NCBI GenBank assembly: GCA_902772105.1
Contig: CACXZI010000006.1
Coordinates: 1 to 51,406 of the forward strand
Reading direction: 5' to 3'
Origin: Oscillospiraceae bacterium
GTDB taxonomy: Bacteria > Bacillota > Clostridia > Oscillospirales > Ruminococcaceae
DNA: 51,406 bases
Shown in pieces: positions 8,015-17,534 of the stretch. Under the pieces are notes generated by a model. That model had not been told where the DNA came from and searched no databases. It was given only the letters and a program-made list of their open reading frames with translations. The translations under genes and the position numbers were made by a program. The first letter of the stretch is position 1, and every line of letters begins with the position of its first letter.

Positions 8015-10303
8015 TTAATCAATATTTAAATTTTTTAAAACTTTAATATCAAATGGATTTTTATATATAACATCCTTAGCTATTTTTTCACCATTTAAAC
8101 TAGCATCATATAAATTTTCAATTATTCTTAACAAATAGTCTTCTATATATTTATTATCCATATCAAATATTTTATTAGAAAATGGAACACCATATTTACC
8201 AAAAGACTCAATTATAAGAGGAATAATTGGAATATATCCCCTATAATTTGGAGAACAATCGATTGGAATTGTAACAAGCCTTTCTTTTATTTCAATTATT
8301 TTAGGCATATATTCAATAGCTCCATGACAATAAAAACAATTTTGCTTTTCTTTTTCATCGATATATTTTCCTAATTTTTCATGATCTTTACAATATTCAT
8401 TATATGTTTTTAATACCACGTTTAAATTTTTAACACCTTCATAAAAACTAACATTATTTTTCACATCCGGTGCAAAAAATTTCTTCACAATAAAAGAAAG
8501 AATATTATTACTAACCATTACCATATCATCCTTAGAGAAAAATTTTTCATCATCTCCATAAAATTTAACTTTTAATATTTCTTTTTCATTTTGCGGAACA
8601 AATTCAACATAGTTTATTTCTTTATCTATCATATATTTTCTTAAATCTACATATCTTTTATCTTCTTCAATTTTTTGATTAACAACTTCAGAATCAAAAT
8701 TAAAAATATCTTTATATCTAGCATCTCCTTTTAGATTATATGTAACTTCTGCTAAAAATTTAGACTCTACCCCATTAACCGTAAAAATTTTTCTGTTATC
8801 GCTTTCTTTAATATCATATGTTAAACCTTTTTCTTCAACAACATTTTCTGGCTCTTGTTCTTCAACAACTTTTTTAAGCTTAAAATCACCATAATTATCT
8901 TCATATAACCTATTAAACAAATTTTCTTTTAAACCTTCCATAATTTTATCATATTTGTTATGGTCAAAGTCCACCCAATCTAACAAACTTTTTTTTCTAC
9001 CACGCTCATATGAAGACGCATCCCTAACTATTATTAAAATATTACTAGGTTCATCATAATATTGCTGTTTCATTAATGGATATATACTTTTTATAAGATC
9101 CTTAGAAAATATATCCACTCTTATTAATATTCCATCCTCTGTTATTTCTCTTTCTATATCTTTATCTTTTATTTTTCTATATTCCTCTAAAGCATCTTCT
9201 GTTGGTTTTCTTAAAAAAATAAAATTATCTAAACCCTTTCCATATAAAATAGCAACAATTTTTATTTTTGTTTCTTCATCTTCAAATATAAAATATCCAT
9301 GCCTTAATTTTGAAATCCAGTCTATTAATTTAAAACCTTCAACCATATGGTCATTCAAAAAACGTTGTAAACAAAACATATCTTCATCATTCAAAACATC
9401 ACAATATCTTTTTTCTGTTATTTCATTCATAAATTGATATATTTCATGAAGCCTTAATATTTCAAATTTCTTTGAGTCATAAACCTTACCCCTATATTTT
9501 TCCATAATTTTTTTAAATCTTTCTTGAAGAAATTCATCTCTTTCTTTAATTGTTTTTAAATTTCCAAAATTTCTAAAGTCTTCCAATGTGCATTCATTAT
9601 AAAAAATATTACGAAAAATTTTAGACCATTCATATACTGCATCATTTTCTATGTTTAACCCAAGCGAATCTTGAAAAGGAACATTTTTTCCTTTATTATC
9701 TTTTATACACAAAAGAGCTTGATTCCGTAAAGCTTCATTCATTCTTTCACACCCAGGCACCTTTAAAGGATCCAAAAAATTATTTAAATTAAAACCATCT
9801 TGATTTTCATCATCAAAAATTGATTCTCCAAATAATTTTAAATCTTGAAATATTTCTAATATATTTTCAAACTCACTTTTCTTTGTTTCTTTCTTTTCAC
9901 TTGGTTTTTTTTCTTTTTTATTATTTTGACTATTTTGCTCTTTTATTTTTTTGCCATTTTGATTTTCTTGAACTTTTTTCTCTTTTTTTTCTTTGCTATT
10001 TTGTTCTTTTCCTTCTTTGCCACTGCTTTGTTTAGAATCTAACTTAACATCTTCTTTTTCAAAATCATCCGATTTTTTTTCAACTTTTTTTTTATTTCGT
10101 TTTTTTATTGTTGTGCTTGTTTTAAGTTTATTTTTTTTATTTTCCACCTTTTCTTTTAAATCTATTTTTTCCTCTTTTTTTTCTTCTATATTTTTTTCTA
10201 TACAATCACTTTTTTGCATACAATTAACATTATTAAAACAAATAATATTTAAAGAAAAAGACGCAAACAATAAAATATAAAATTTTTTAAAAGAAATTTT
10301 CAT
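8015..10303 (-). CDS. Putative secreted lysine-rich protein of unknown function
   Basis: I do not recognise this 762-residue protein. Residues 1-28 look like a signal peptide: a lysine start (MKISFKK), a hydrophobic core (FYILLFASFSLNIICF), then a polar stretch. Residues about 30-145 are a low-complexity Lys/Glu/Ser/Asn linker. The remaining 600 residues look globular, with a CFYCHG motif near 658-663 that could bind metal or form a disulfide, and blocks such as NILIIVRDASSYERGRKKSL. There is no HxxEH motif, unlike the two secreted neighbours, although the layout (signal peptide, charged linker, large body) is similar. The ATG at 10303 has GAGGTGA at ideal spacing; the GTG 9 bases upstream lies inside that site. 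It may be exported for contact with a host or the surroundings, which is inference. Confidence 0.75.
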   Translation of the reverse strand: MKISFKKFYILLFASFSLNIICFNNVNCMQKSDCIEKNIEEKKEEKIDLKEKVENKKNKLKTSTTIKKRNKKKVEKKSDDFEKEDVKLDSKQSSGKEGKEQNSKEKKEKKVQENQNGKKIKEQNSQNNKKEKKPSEKKETKKSEFENILEIFQDLKLFGESIFDDENQDGFNLNNFLDPLKVPGCERMNEALRNQALLCIKDNKGKNVPFQDSLGLNIENDAVYEWSKIFRNIFYNECTLEDFRNFGNLKTIKERDEFLQERFKKIMEKYRGKVYDSKKFEILRLHEIYQFMNEITEKRYCDVLNDEDMFCLQRFLNDHMVEGFKLIDWISKLRHGYFIFEDEETKIKIVAILYGKGLDNFIFLRKPTEDALEEYRKIKDKDIEREITEDGILIRVDIFSKDLIKSIYPLMKQQYYDEPSNILIIVRDASSYERGRKKSLLDWVDFDHNKYDKIMEGLKENLFNRLYEDNYGDFKLKKVVEEQEPENVVEEKGLTYDIKESDNRKIFTVNGVESKFLAEVTYNLKGDARYKDIFNFDSEVVNQKIEEDKRYVDLRKYMIDKEINYVEFVPQNEKEILKVKFYGDDEKFFSKDDMVMVSNNILSFIVKKFFAPDVKNNVSFYEGVKNLNVVLKTYNEYCKDHEKLGKYIDEKEKQNCFYCHGAIEYMPKIIEIKERLVTIPIDCSPNYRGYIPIIPLIIESFGKYGVPFSNKIFDMDNKYIEDYLLRIIENLYDASLNGEKIAKDVIYKNPFDIKVLKNLNID

Positions 10304-10460
10304 ATAACTCACCTCTAAAATTAATTACAAAATTTTCCAATTTAAGTCCTTTTCTTTGAATTATATACAAATTTCTATTTAATATAACACCGAATACTGT
10401 CGAAAAAATTAATACTCTAAAATTTATAATAAAAATAATTTTTTAATTAACAATTTAAAC

Positions 10461-10508
10461 AAAAAAATATCAGCTCTATTTTAAATTAACCAAAAATAAA
10501 ACTGATAT
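10461..10508 (-). terminator. Rho-independent terminator after the M16-type gene
   Basis: On the minus strand ATATCAG and CTGATAT pair, an inner TATTTT/AAAATA helix extends the stem, and TTTTTTTG follows. It lies just after the stop of the gene at 10520-12985, so that gene is probably transcribed separately from the next. Confidence 0.65.
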
Positions 10509-10519
10509 ATTAACTTAAA

Positions 10520-12985
10520 TTAATTTTTATTTTTTTTAATTAATTTATCTAAATCTTCATCTCTTTTTCTTTCTCTTTTGTTAACCAAATCAAAATCTTC
10601 AACAACAACATTTTTTAAACATTCTTTAATATCTTTTTTTGTTATTTTTTTAGCCTGACCATTAATAAGCTCTTTCATCTTTTTTAAACGATCTTTAATT
10701 AAATCTAAATGAAAACTATTAACTTTGATATCCGCCTTTAATTGTTTTTTATATATTTTTATGGCTTTTTTATCCAACGTTTTAGCTCTATTTTCAATAT
10801 TAGCATAAATATCTTTTGCCTGTGAATTTGCTTCTAAATTCATTTTATTATTTTTTTCAATAATCTTTTTCCTTTTAATTAATTCATCATAATCTATTTT
10901 CAAAAAAAAGTCTGCTTCCTTTATTGGTTCTTTATTCACAACTACTTCTTCTAAATCTTCTATATCTCCAAAACCTATTTCTTTTTTTCTTAATAATTTT
11001 TTCTGTGATTCTATTTTTTTCTCTAAAGAATTTTTTGCCACCAATAAATTTTTTTCGGATGAAATTAAAAAATCTATATATAATTTAATTTTTCTATCTA
11101 TATATGAATCAGAAAGATTTAAACCAGATATATTTTTTTTTAGATCTTTTTTACAAATTTTTCTTAATGTTTCTATTTCTAAATTAGATTGTATTGGAAA
11201 AACAAATCTATTAAGCTCACTACTTCCACGAAATGAAGTATAAAATAATCTTTTATATTTTTCATTAAATACTTTTTCTGCAATAATTTCTTCTAAAATT
11301 GTTTGCAATGCACTGTCTAATTTCTCTCCACTAGAAGTTTTAAAAATAAACTTAATGGGAAGATAAAATTTTTTAGGCTTACTAAAACCAGATTTTTTAA
11401 AACATCTTCCTTCTTTCTTTTTATATAACAAAAACCTTCTTTTTGAATGTTGAAAAATCTCTTTTAAAATCTTTTTATAATTTTCTTTAAAATATTCTTC
11501 AAACACCTTAGGGTTGTTTTCTAATTTTCCTTCTTTATTGAACCTAAAAAACTTTTTTGAAAACGGTTTTCCTTCTAATATATATGACATATTTATATTA
11601 TTAATAATTTCAGATAAAGCATAATCTTCTTCTTCTATCTGCTTTTTAATTATATCCATATCTCTAACACTTAAAATATCTTCTAATTTTATTTCTCCAT
11701 TATCTATATGATTAATTAAAATTTCACAAATTTCATCAACAATTTTCTTAATATTTTCTTCTTTTAAAATTTTATCATTATTAGTAAAAATACTTAAATT
11801 ATATGTATCTTTAGCTTTTGCAAACCTTATTTTTTCAAATCCATACTTTTTCTTTAATTCTTGCAATTCTTTTATATTATCAAAATAATCATTATTAATA
11901 CATAATAAACACAATTTTTTATAATATAAAAAATCATACACCGAAAATTCAACGTCAACCCTATTTTTTGTTTTAAAAACTTTTTTGTTCCCTTTTTCTT
12001 CTTTAAAAAATTCAAACTTTCTAATTGCTTTATCATATTCTGGGCTAATTTCAAATTCAACAAAATCTTTTTTTGATTTATCTCTTCCTGTTTCTGTTAA
12101 CCTAAAATTTTTCTTTTTATCTAAATAATGTTTTTTAAACAAAGCAACAGATTTTGCTGCATCCTTCAAATTTCTAAATTTAAACCATAAAGTTGGGCTT
12201 GCATCTACAATATATCTGCTATAAAAATCCTTCACTTCATCAAAACTAACATTTTTAATATCATCATAAATTCCACCTACATCATATTTAGTTTTATCCA
12301 GAATTTTTCTTCCTTCTAGTTCAACAAAAGCCTCAACACCATCTCCTTCTTTTAAATTTCTTCTACCATGTTGTTCAATCATAATACGAGCCTGTTCATC
12401 TTTTAACATTTCTGGATTTTTTAAAAAATCTGCATCCCCTAGCAATGTTTTAGACAACTTTTTAATTGAATCTTCATCATTTAAAAACTTTTCACTTAAG
12501 TCAAGTTCCATTTCAGCAATATTATTTTTTTCATCTAAATAATCAGTGTATGCATTAAGCCCTATTCCTTCAATGTTATCACTAACACCTAAAGTAAACC
12601 ATTTTCTATTTTCAATACAAGAAACTAATAAATGCTCCATAAAATGCAAAAGCCCTTTATTATTTTTGATAGGAGAAGAAAAACAAATAACACCTTTTTT
12701 AATATTTTCATTATATCCATATTCTCCTATTTCTAATAAAAAAGGACAAAAATAATCCATAGATAGATATATTTTCTTCCCATTTTTTTTATTTTGTAAA
12801 AATTCTATAAATTTTAATCCTTCTATTTCAACAACTTTTCCGGTTAATTTTAAATTATTCTCAAAATCTACTCCCTTAATCTGCGTTCCTATCAAATTAT
12901 CACCTTTTGCATATGTTGAAACACTAATCATTAACATCAACAAAGCTGCAACATTTAAAACATATAAAACTTTAAATTTATTCAT
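10520..12985 (-). CDS. Putative secreted M16-type metallopeptidase (insulinase-like), copy 1
   Basis: An 821-residue protein with an N-terminal signal peptide (MNKFKVLYVLNVAALLMLMI, then a likely cut after STYA). The inverted zinc motif HFMEH is at about 114-118, and glutamates 77-86 residues later (KDEQARIMIEQHG) could supply the third zinc ligand. M16 peptidases such as pitrilysin and PreP bind zinc by HxxEH plus a distant Glu and cut peptides inside a closed chamber. The overall length approaches the PreP/Cym1 type (about 970) but is shorter. Later regions are lysine-rich and not recognisable by eye. The start at the ATG at 12985 is preceded by AGAAAGAAG; an upstream extension of the frame is not signal-like. 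It lies beside a second, diverged M16-type gene. Fold moderately sure, substrate unknown. Confidence 0.72.
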   Translation of the reverse strand: MNKFKVLYVLNVAALLMLMISVSTYAKGDNLIGTQIKGVDFENNLKLTGKVVEIEGLKFIEFLQNKKNGKKIYLSMDYFCPFLLEIGEYGYNENIKKGVICFSSPIKNNKGLLHFMEHLLVSCIENRKWFTLGVSDNIEGIGLNAYTDYLDEKNNIAEMELDLSEKFLNDEDSIKKLSKTLLGDADFLKNPEMLKDEQARIMIEQHGRRNLKEGDGVEAFVELEGRKILDKTKYDVGGIYDDIKNVSFDEVKDFYSRYIVDASPTLWFKFRNLKDAAKSVALFKKHYLDKKKNFRLTETGRDKSKKDFVEFEISPEYDKAIRKFEFFKEEKGNKKVFKTKNRVDVEFSVYDFLYYKKLCLLCINNDYFDNIKELQELKKKYGFEKIRFAKAKDTYNLSIFTNNDKILKEENIKKIVDEICEILINHIDNGEIKLEDILSVRDMDIIKKQIEEEDYALSEIINNINMSYILEGKPFSKKFFRFNKEGKLENNPKVFEEYFKENYKKILKEIFQHSKRRFLLYKKKEGRCFKKSGFSKPKKFYLPIKFIFKTSSGEKLDSALQTILEEIIAEKVFNEKYKRLFYTSFRGSSELNRFVFPIQSNLEIETLRKICKKDLKKNISGLNLSDSYIDRKIKLYIDFLISSEKNLLVAKNSLEKKIESQKKLLRKKEIGFGDIEDLEEVVVNKEPIKEADFFLKIDYDELIKRKKIIEKNNKMNLEANSQAKDIYANIENRAKTLDKKAIKIYKKQLKADIKVNSFHLDLIKDRLKKMKELINGQAKKITKKDIKECLKNVVVEDFDLVNKRERKRDEDLDKLIKKNKN

Positions 12986-13342
12986 ATTAAAACTTCTTTC
13001 TCTAATTATTACATTTAAACTACATAATAAATTTATCAAAATTTAAATGTTATTATTTTAAATATTTTTTATATATCAACAATTTATAATAATATTTTCA
13101 TTTCGATATTATCTAGTTAACTATCTATTTTTACAAACTTCTAAATAGAATTTTTTATTATTTATCTAATAACTCAAATTTAAATTTTATTCACAAAAAC
13201 ACACATATTTTTATATTTCGTTATGATCTTTTCAACCCGTTAAACAACAATTTCCCAGGTAATAAATCACTAAAATTAATATTAATAAAAAATATGCACT
13301 AAACCAAACAGGTTATATGCATATTTTTCTGTTATTAAATTT
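12986..13342. other. AT-rich spacer between the two M16-type genes
   Basis: The 357-base spacer holds the terminator at 13288-13328 and a relatively GC-rich patch around 13225-13260 (CAACCCGTT and TTTCCCAGGT). The last ten bases of that patch recur at the right end of the window (51397-51406). No reading frame of note was seen. Confidence 0.6.
13288..13328 (-). terminator. Rho-independent terminator after M16-type copy 2
   Basis: AAAAATATGCA (13288-13298) and TGCATATTTTT (13318-13328) form a perfect 11-bp stem. A short AACC/GGTT helix lies inside the loop. On the minus strand the stem runs into TTTTTTATT. It lies 15 bases after the stop of the gene at 13343-15850. Confidence 0.75.
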
Positions 13343-15850
13343 TTATTTATTCATATCAATTGCTTTTTTTGCTGCATCATAACTAATAGAATTTACGTTA
13401 TTATGCAATTTAACCAAATTATTGTGTATAGTAACAACATTTTTAATGTTAAAATTAATATAATTAATCAAAAATTCTAAAAATTTATCTTCCATTCCAC
13501 CTTTATTATTTTCTTGGTGGTTATAATGATAATCAAATCCTTCTTCAAATTCCTTAATCTTTTTCCTATAATTTAAAAATTCTTCTTCCGTGTCAAAAAT
13601 AACGCCTAACTTTTGAAGTTTATTCTTTAATTTTATAAATAAACTATACTTATTAGAAAGAACAAGATTGTTTTGCACACATCTAGTAACAATTTTATAG
13701 TATGTTCCTAATATCTCTCTTAAATTAGCTGCTCTTTTTATCTCTCTAGACAAAGTTTCTTTATAACTTACTTTTTCCAAATCAAATTGTGCCTTTTTTA
13801 AATCATATTCTCTTATTTCGTTCTTAAAATCTCCGTTTAAATAATTATCTATGTCTTCTTTAGACTGCTTATGTGCAATACACATTAAATTTCCGTTAAA
13901 ATAAGGCGCTTTCAACAATCCTTTGTAAGATAGACCAAGTGATTCCACCTTTCTATTTGCTTTCATTCTTAAAATATATTCAATAAACCTAAACAAATTA
14001 TTGTCACCATCACAACCTTTAATCCTATAATTTGTTAATTTTAATAAATCTTCTTTTGGCTTTTCTTTAATTTTATCACTCTTTTCAACAACACTCACAT
14101 ACTTAACGGGTTGATCCGCCAAAGTTTGTAAAACTGTCTTCACATTTTCTCTAACATTCTTTTCAATTTCTTGTTTATTATCAACCATTTCACCATTTCT
14201 AATTTTGAAAATTTTATCAGAAATTGGAGTTTTATATTTACTTTTTGAGAAAAAGAAAAGTTTATAAAGATCATAATCTTTCCTATATTTATCTAATGAA
14301 CTAAAACTTCCATTTTCTATATATGTCTTATTAATTAATTGGTTTGATCCTACCAAAATTTCTTCTCCATTCGAAAAATCCTTATCAAGTGTACTAAAAG
14401 TCCTACCTACCTCTTTTAATATGTTTTTTACGTTGGAAGTTAAAGTAGGTACTGAAAATTTATCCCCTGTTTTACCGTAAAGATTTATTACAATTTCCTC
14501 ATTTAAAATCTCACTGCCATCATAACAAGAAAATTCATAACCTTTTTCTTTAATCTTCTCTGGTAAACCAGTTAAACTTTCCAAAACATTAGCCCATAAA
14601 TTCAAAGCATCTTTTTCTTCTAAACTTAAATTTTTAACATCAAAACAAACACTTCCAATATATTTAATATCTTCTCTTATATTTCTATTCCAATCTCTCA
14701 CTCCCTTAAAAACAGGAGAATCTTTAGAAACTTTAACATGCTGTTCAGCAGCTTTTAATGGAGATTTTATATTAACCGCTTCATTATTTGGGGCTTTTTG
14801 TAAAAATTCTTCATCAATTGTTTTCAAAAACTTTTTAATCTTTTCCGGATCATCTCCAACTGAAAGAATTAATAGCGCATTATTTGGCCTAATGTACTGC
14901 TTCCATAATTCAACCATTTTCTCATGAGTATTTTTAAGAATTTCCTCAGAAACTCCACCATTTTTATATTTATTTAAATATTTTAAAAACAATGGTGCAT
15001 CTTTTTGAGAAACCTCTTTATTTTTAATCTCATGAAACACTCTTTTTTTCTCAGCATTAAAAAAGTTTTTATCATTTAAAAAATCAGGGTTTATTAATTG
15101 TTGGCAAATCCATTTTAAAACATCTGAATCCAAAATTTCATTAAGTATTAAATAATAAAAACCATAATCATCAGTTTGTGCTTTAAACATATCAGGATTA
15201 ACAAAACCTAATTTATCTGCTAACTTTTCAAAAATAGTAGAAGTAAGTGTATGTTCCATAAGATGTGCTTCTCCCTCATCATTTTCAGGTGACATAGAAA
15301 ATTGCAAACTAGTAAATCTTTGTTTTTCTAAAGGCACAATAGCCTGAAAATTAGTATTCTCATGAATATAATATAGAAAAACAACACCATCTTTTCTAAA
15401 AGGATATACCTTAAACCCTTCTACCATATACTGTGTTTTATCATAATTTTTATCATAATCAAATTTTTCTATAAATTCAGTTATTGCAGCTATACGCTGT
15501 GCTTTTGTAGGTTCGCTCTTTTCAGTAACGTTAACATCTTTTCCGCTTTTCTTATTTTCTTTTATAGATTTTGTATCAACCTTTTCTTGTAAATTTATAT
15601 TTTTCTGCTGCTCATTTTTTTGAAAATAACCCATATCGTCTATCTGATTAAAAAAATCATACATCGATTCAATTTTTCTATCATCTAACTTGTAAAGTTG
15701 CTTTCCAAGATTTCGCAAACTTTCCTTAATCTTTATAAATTCTTCTTGTTCTAGTTCATTTCGTGCATCAACGCCAAAAGAATTCATTCCAACAAATAAA
15801 CCAGAAACTAATATATACAAAATTGTTCTTTTTATTCTATTGTCAAACAT
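13343..15850 (-). CDS. Putative secreted M16-type metallopeptidase (PreP-like), copy 2
   Basis: An 835-residue protein with a signal peptide (RIKRTILYILVSGLFVGMNS, cut probably near VDA). A charged linker (about 80-115) precedes the peptidase domain. GEAHLMEHTL (193-202) contains the inverted zinc motif HLMEH at 196-200, and HEIKN with Glu274 gives the HxxEHx(~73)E spacing of the M16 family. The stretch RPNNALLILSVGDDPEK, typical of the end of an M16 N-domain, supports the call. It is more canonical than the neighbour at 10520-12985 but shorter than PreP. AGGAGG lies 8 bases before the ATG. Its own promoter and terminator suggest a single-gene transcript. Confidence 0.82.
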   Translation of the reverse strand: MFDNRIKRTILYILVSGLFVGMNSFGVDARNELEQEEFIKIKESLRNLGKQLYKLDDRKIESMYDFFNQIDDMGYFQKNEQQKNINLQEKVDTKSIKENKKSGKDVNVTEKSEPTKAQRIAAITEFIEKFDYDKNYDKTQYMVEGFKVYPFRKDGVVFLYYIHENTNFQAIVPLEKQRFTSLQFSMSPENDEGEAHLMEHTLTSTIFEKLADKLGFVNPDMFKAQTDDYGFYYLILNEILDSDVLKWICQQLINPDFLNDKNFFNAEKKRVFHEIKNKEVSQKDAPLFLKYLNKYKNGGVSEEILKNTHEKMVELWKQYIRPNNALLILSVGDDPEKIKKFLKTIDEEFLQKAPNNEAVNIKSPLKAAEQHVKVSKDSPVFKGVRDWNRNIREDIKYIGSVCFDVKNLSLEEKDALNLWANVLESLTGLPEKIKEKGYEFSCYDGSEILNEEIVINLYGKTGDKFSVPTLTSNVKNILKEVGRTFSTLDKDFSNGEEILVGSNQLINKTYIENGSFSSLDKYRKDYDLYKLFFFSKSKYKTPISDKIFKIRNGEMVDNKQEIEKNVRENVKTVLQTLADQPVKYVSVVEKSDKIKEKPKEDLLKLTNYRIKGCDGDNNLFRFIEYILRMKANRKVESLGLSYKGLLKAPYFNGNLMCIAHKQSKEDIDNYLNGDFKNEIREYDLKKAQFDLEKVSYKETLSREIKRAANLREILGTYYKIVTRCVQNNLVLSNKYSLFIKLKNKLQKLGVIFDTEEEFLNYRKKIKEFEEGFDYHYNHQENNKGGMEDKFLEFLINYINFNIKNVVTIHNNLVKLHNNVNSISYDAAKKAIDMNK

Positions 15851-16077
15851 AAGTATTCCTCCTCTTTTTTATTAAAAAAATGTCCCACACTTGATAAAAG
15901 AAATCATAATCATCAATTAATTTTCTAATAATCATATAAAAATTTATCTTTAAAAAACTTTCAATACAAAAACTCATAAATCCTTTCAAATATAAATAAT
16001 CAATTTAAACAATATCTTCTACCAAATAATAAAACATTAATAATCAACTCATAACTCTATCCATTAGTACAGAAGTC

Positions 16078-16106
16078 ATTATACTATATTTTTCTTTTAA
16101 AAGCAA
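16078..16106 (-). promoter_or_regulatory. Candidate sigma-A promoter for M16-type copy 2
   Basis: On the minus strand TTGCTT and TATAAT are separated by 17 bases. The -10 box is perfect and the -35 box matches 4 of 6. The start of transcription would leave an unusually long leader of about 220 bases before the ATG at 15850. Confidence 0.5.
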
Positions 16107-16193
16107 GCTTTTTCTAAAAAAAAACGTCAATATATGTCAACATATCACAATTCATAATTCTTTTATTTACAATATTTTTTAACAACAACAAAA

Positions 16194-16216
16194 CCAAAAA
16201 GAAAAAATCTTTTTGG
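16194..16216 (-). terminator. Candidate terminator of the efp operon
   Basis: CCAAAAAGA and TCTTTTTGG form a 9-bp stem with a 5-base loop. On the minus strand it runs into TTTTGTTGTTG. It lies about 130 bases after the stop of the CD1247-type gene. Confidence 0.5.
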
Positions 16217-16345
16217 CATAAGTGGTATTTTAAATTGAAAAACAAAATTTTACTCAAATTCTCCGTTATATTAACTTTTAAGTTATGTTAACCTTAAAAT
16301 CTAACGTTATTCAAAAAATTAATTTACAAATTTTTAAAAAATCAT

Positions 16346-16774
16346 CTAATCATTTCCATCAAAATCAAATTCTATTTTCTTTCCACATTCAGGACAAACC
16401 ATATCTTCTTTTTCAAAAATATCATCATTAAGTTCAACTGTTCTTCCACATTCAGGACAAGAAATCTCATAATTTTCTTCTTTTTCACCTACATTATGCA
16501 TTTCTTCATGAGAACAATCACACCCTTCTTTTGCACAACAACCAAAATCTTCCCCACTATATAAATCTTGCTCAACATTTGCTAAATCTTCATCTAATTC
16601 ATCAATTAAAATTGAATTTTCTTCATTTTGTTGTTCTAACTCATAAATTTTTTCTGTTGTCTTTTGCATCAAATCAGCAAGTGACTTTAATATTTTATTC
16701 TCTTCCTTAGAAAAATCTAATTTAGAACCTTCCAATAAGCCCATTATATATGAAGCTTTTTCTTTTAAATCCAT
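16346..16774 (-). CDS. CD1247 N-terminal domain protein with zinc ribbon
   Basis: A 142-residue protein. The N-terminal helical part (MDLKEKASYIMGLLEGSKLD, then KILKSLADLMQKTTEKIYEL) matches the CD1247 domain known from Clostridia. It is followed by an acidic stretch with a CCxxxxCDC cluster (about 78-86). A C-terminal zinc ribbon with two CPECG knuckles lies at about 111-131. Its function is unknown. It follows efp by about 30 bases, the usual clostridial neighbour, and has an AAAGGAG ribosome binding site. Confidence 0.85.
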   Translation of the reverse strand: MDLKEKASYIMGLLEGSKLDFSKEENKILKSLADLMQKTTEKIYELEQQNEENSILIDELDEDLANVEQDLYSGEDFGCCAKEGCDCSHEEMHNVGEKEENYEISCPECGRTVELNDDIFEKEDMVCPECGKKIEFDFDGND

Positions 16775-16802
16775 AACAATCTCCTTTATATTTTTTTTAA
16801 AC

Positions 16803-17360
16803 TTATGCTCTTTCCATATATTCCCCTGTTCTTGTATCGATCCTTATTTTTTCACCACTTTCTATGAAAAGAGGAACTTTTATTTCTGCTCCTGTTTCTA
16901 AAACAGCATTCTTAGTAGCATTAGTTGCAGTGTTTCCTTTAACACCAGGGTCCGTGCTAGTTACTTCTAACTCAACAAAATTAGGAAGCTCAACACCAAA
17001 AATTTTTCCCTTAAAAGATAAAACCTTAACTTCCATATCTTCTTTTAAAAATTTAAAATTATCTCCAAGCTTTGAAGAATCAATAGGAACCATCTCATAT
17101 GTTTCAACATCCATAAAATATTTTAAATCCCCTTCAGTGTAAGAATATTGCATAATTCTCCTTTCAACATACGCAAGCGGAAACTTTTCATTTGGATTAA
17201 AAGTTCTTTCAAGAACAGTTCCTGTTATTATATTTTTTATTTTTGCTCTAACAAAAGCAGCACCTTTTCCCGGCTTAACATGCTGAAACTCAACAATTTG
17301 TAGAACATTACCATCCATCTCAAAAGTTACACCATTTTTAAAATCCCCTGCAGAAATCAT
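16803..17360 (-). CDS. efp: Translation elongation factor P
   Basis: EF-P relieves ribosome stalling at proline runs. The 185-residue protein has the three-domain family length. The loop [12 protein letters not shown] (about 28-39) carries the lysine normally modified in the family. The C-terminal signature [16 protein letters not shown] is nearly invariant. The ribosome binding site is CAGGAGG. It is followed by the CD1247-type gene. Confidence 0.98.
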   Translation of the reverse strand: MISAGDFKNGVTFEMDGNVLQIVEFQHVKPGKGAAFVRAKIKNIITGTVLERTFNPNEKFPLAYVERRIMQYSYTEGDLKYFMDVETYEMVPIDSSKLGDNFKFLKEDMEVKVLSFKGKIFGVELPNFVELEVTSTDPGVKGNTATNATKNAVLETGAEIKVPLFIESGEKIRIDTRTGEYMERA

Positions 17361-17429
17361 ACAATCCTCCTGTTAAACTAAGCATAATATAAGTATAATA
17401 AATATTTCAAAAACACAAATCTATCATAA

Positions 17430-17457
17430 TTATATCACATCTCATTTTTTTTACAAC
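17430..17457 (-). promoter_or_regulatory. Candidate promoter for efp
   Basis: On the minus strand TTGTAA and TATAAT are 16 bases apart, about 70 bases before the efp start. The -10 box is perfect and the -35 box is partial. Confidence 0.4.
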
Positions 17458-17534
17458 AATAATTTGCTTTTTAATTTAAACTTATTCTACACTAATTTTT
17501 TTGATATTACAACATTTGCGATAAATTTTTAATT

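Larger units (their letters stand above)
15851..16345. other. AT-rich spacer with promoter and hairpin
   Basis: This 495-base spacer holds a candidate promoter for the M16-type gene (16078-16106), which leaves a leader of about 220 bases, and a hairpin at 16194-16216. No reading frame or conserved RNA was recognised. Confidence 0.6.
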
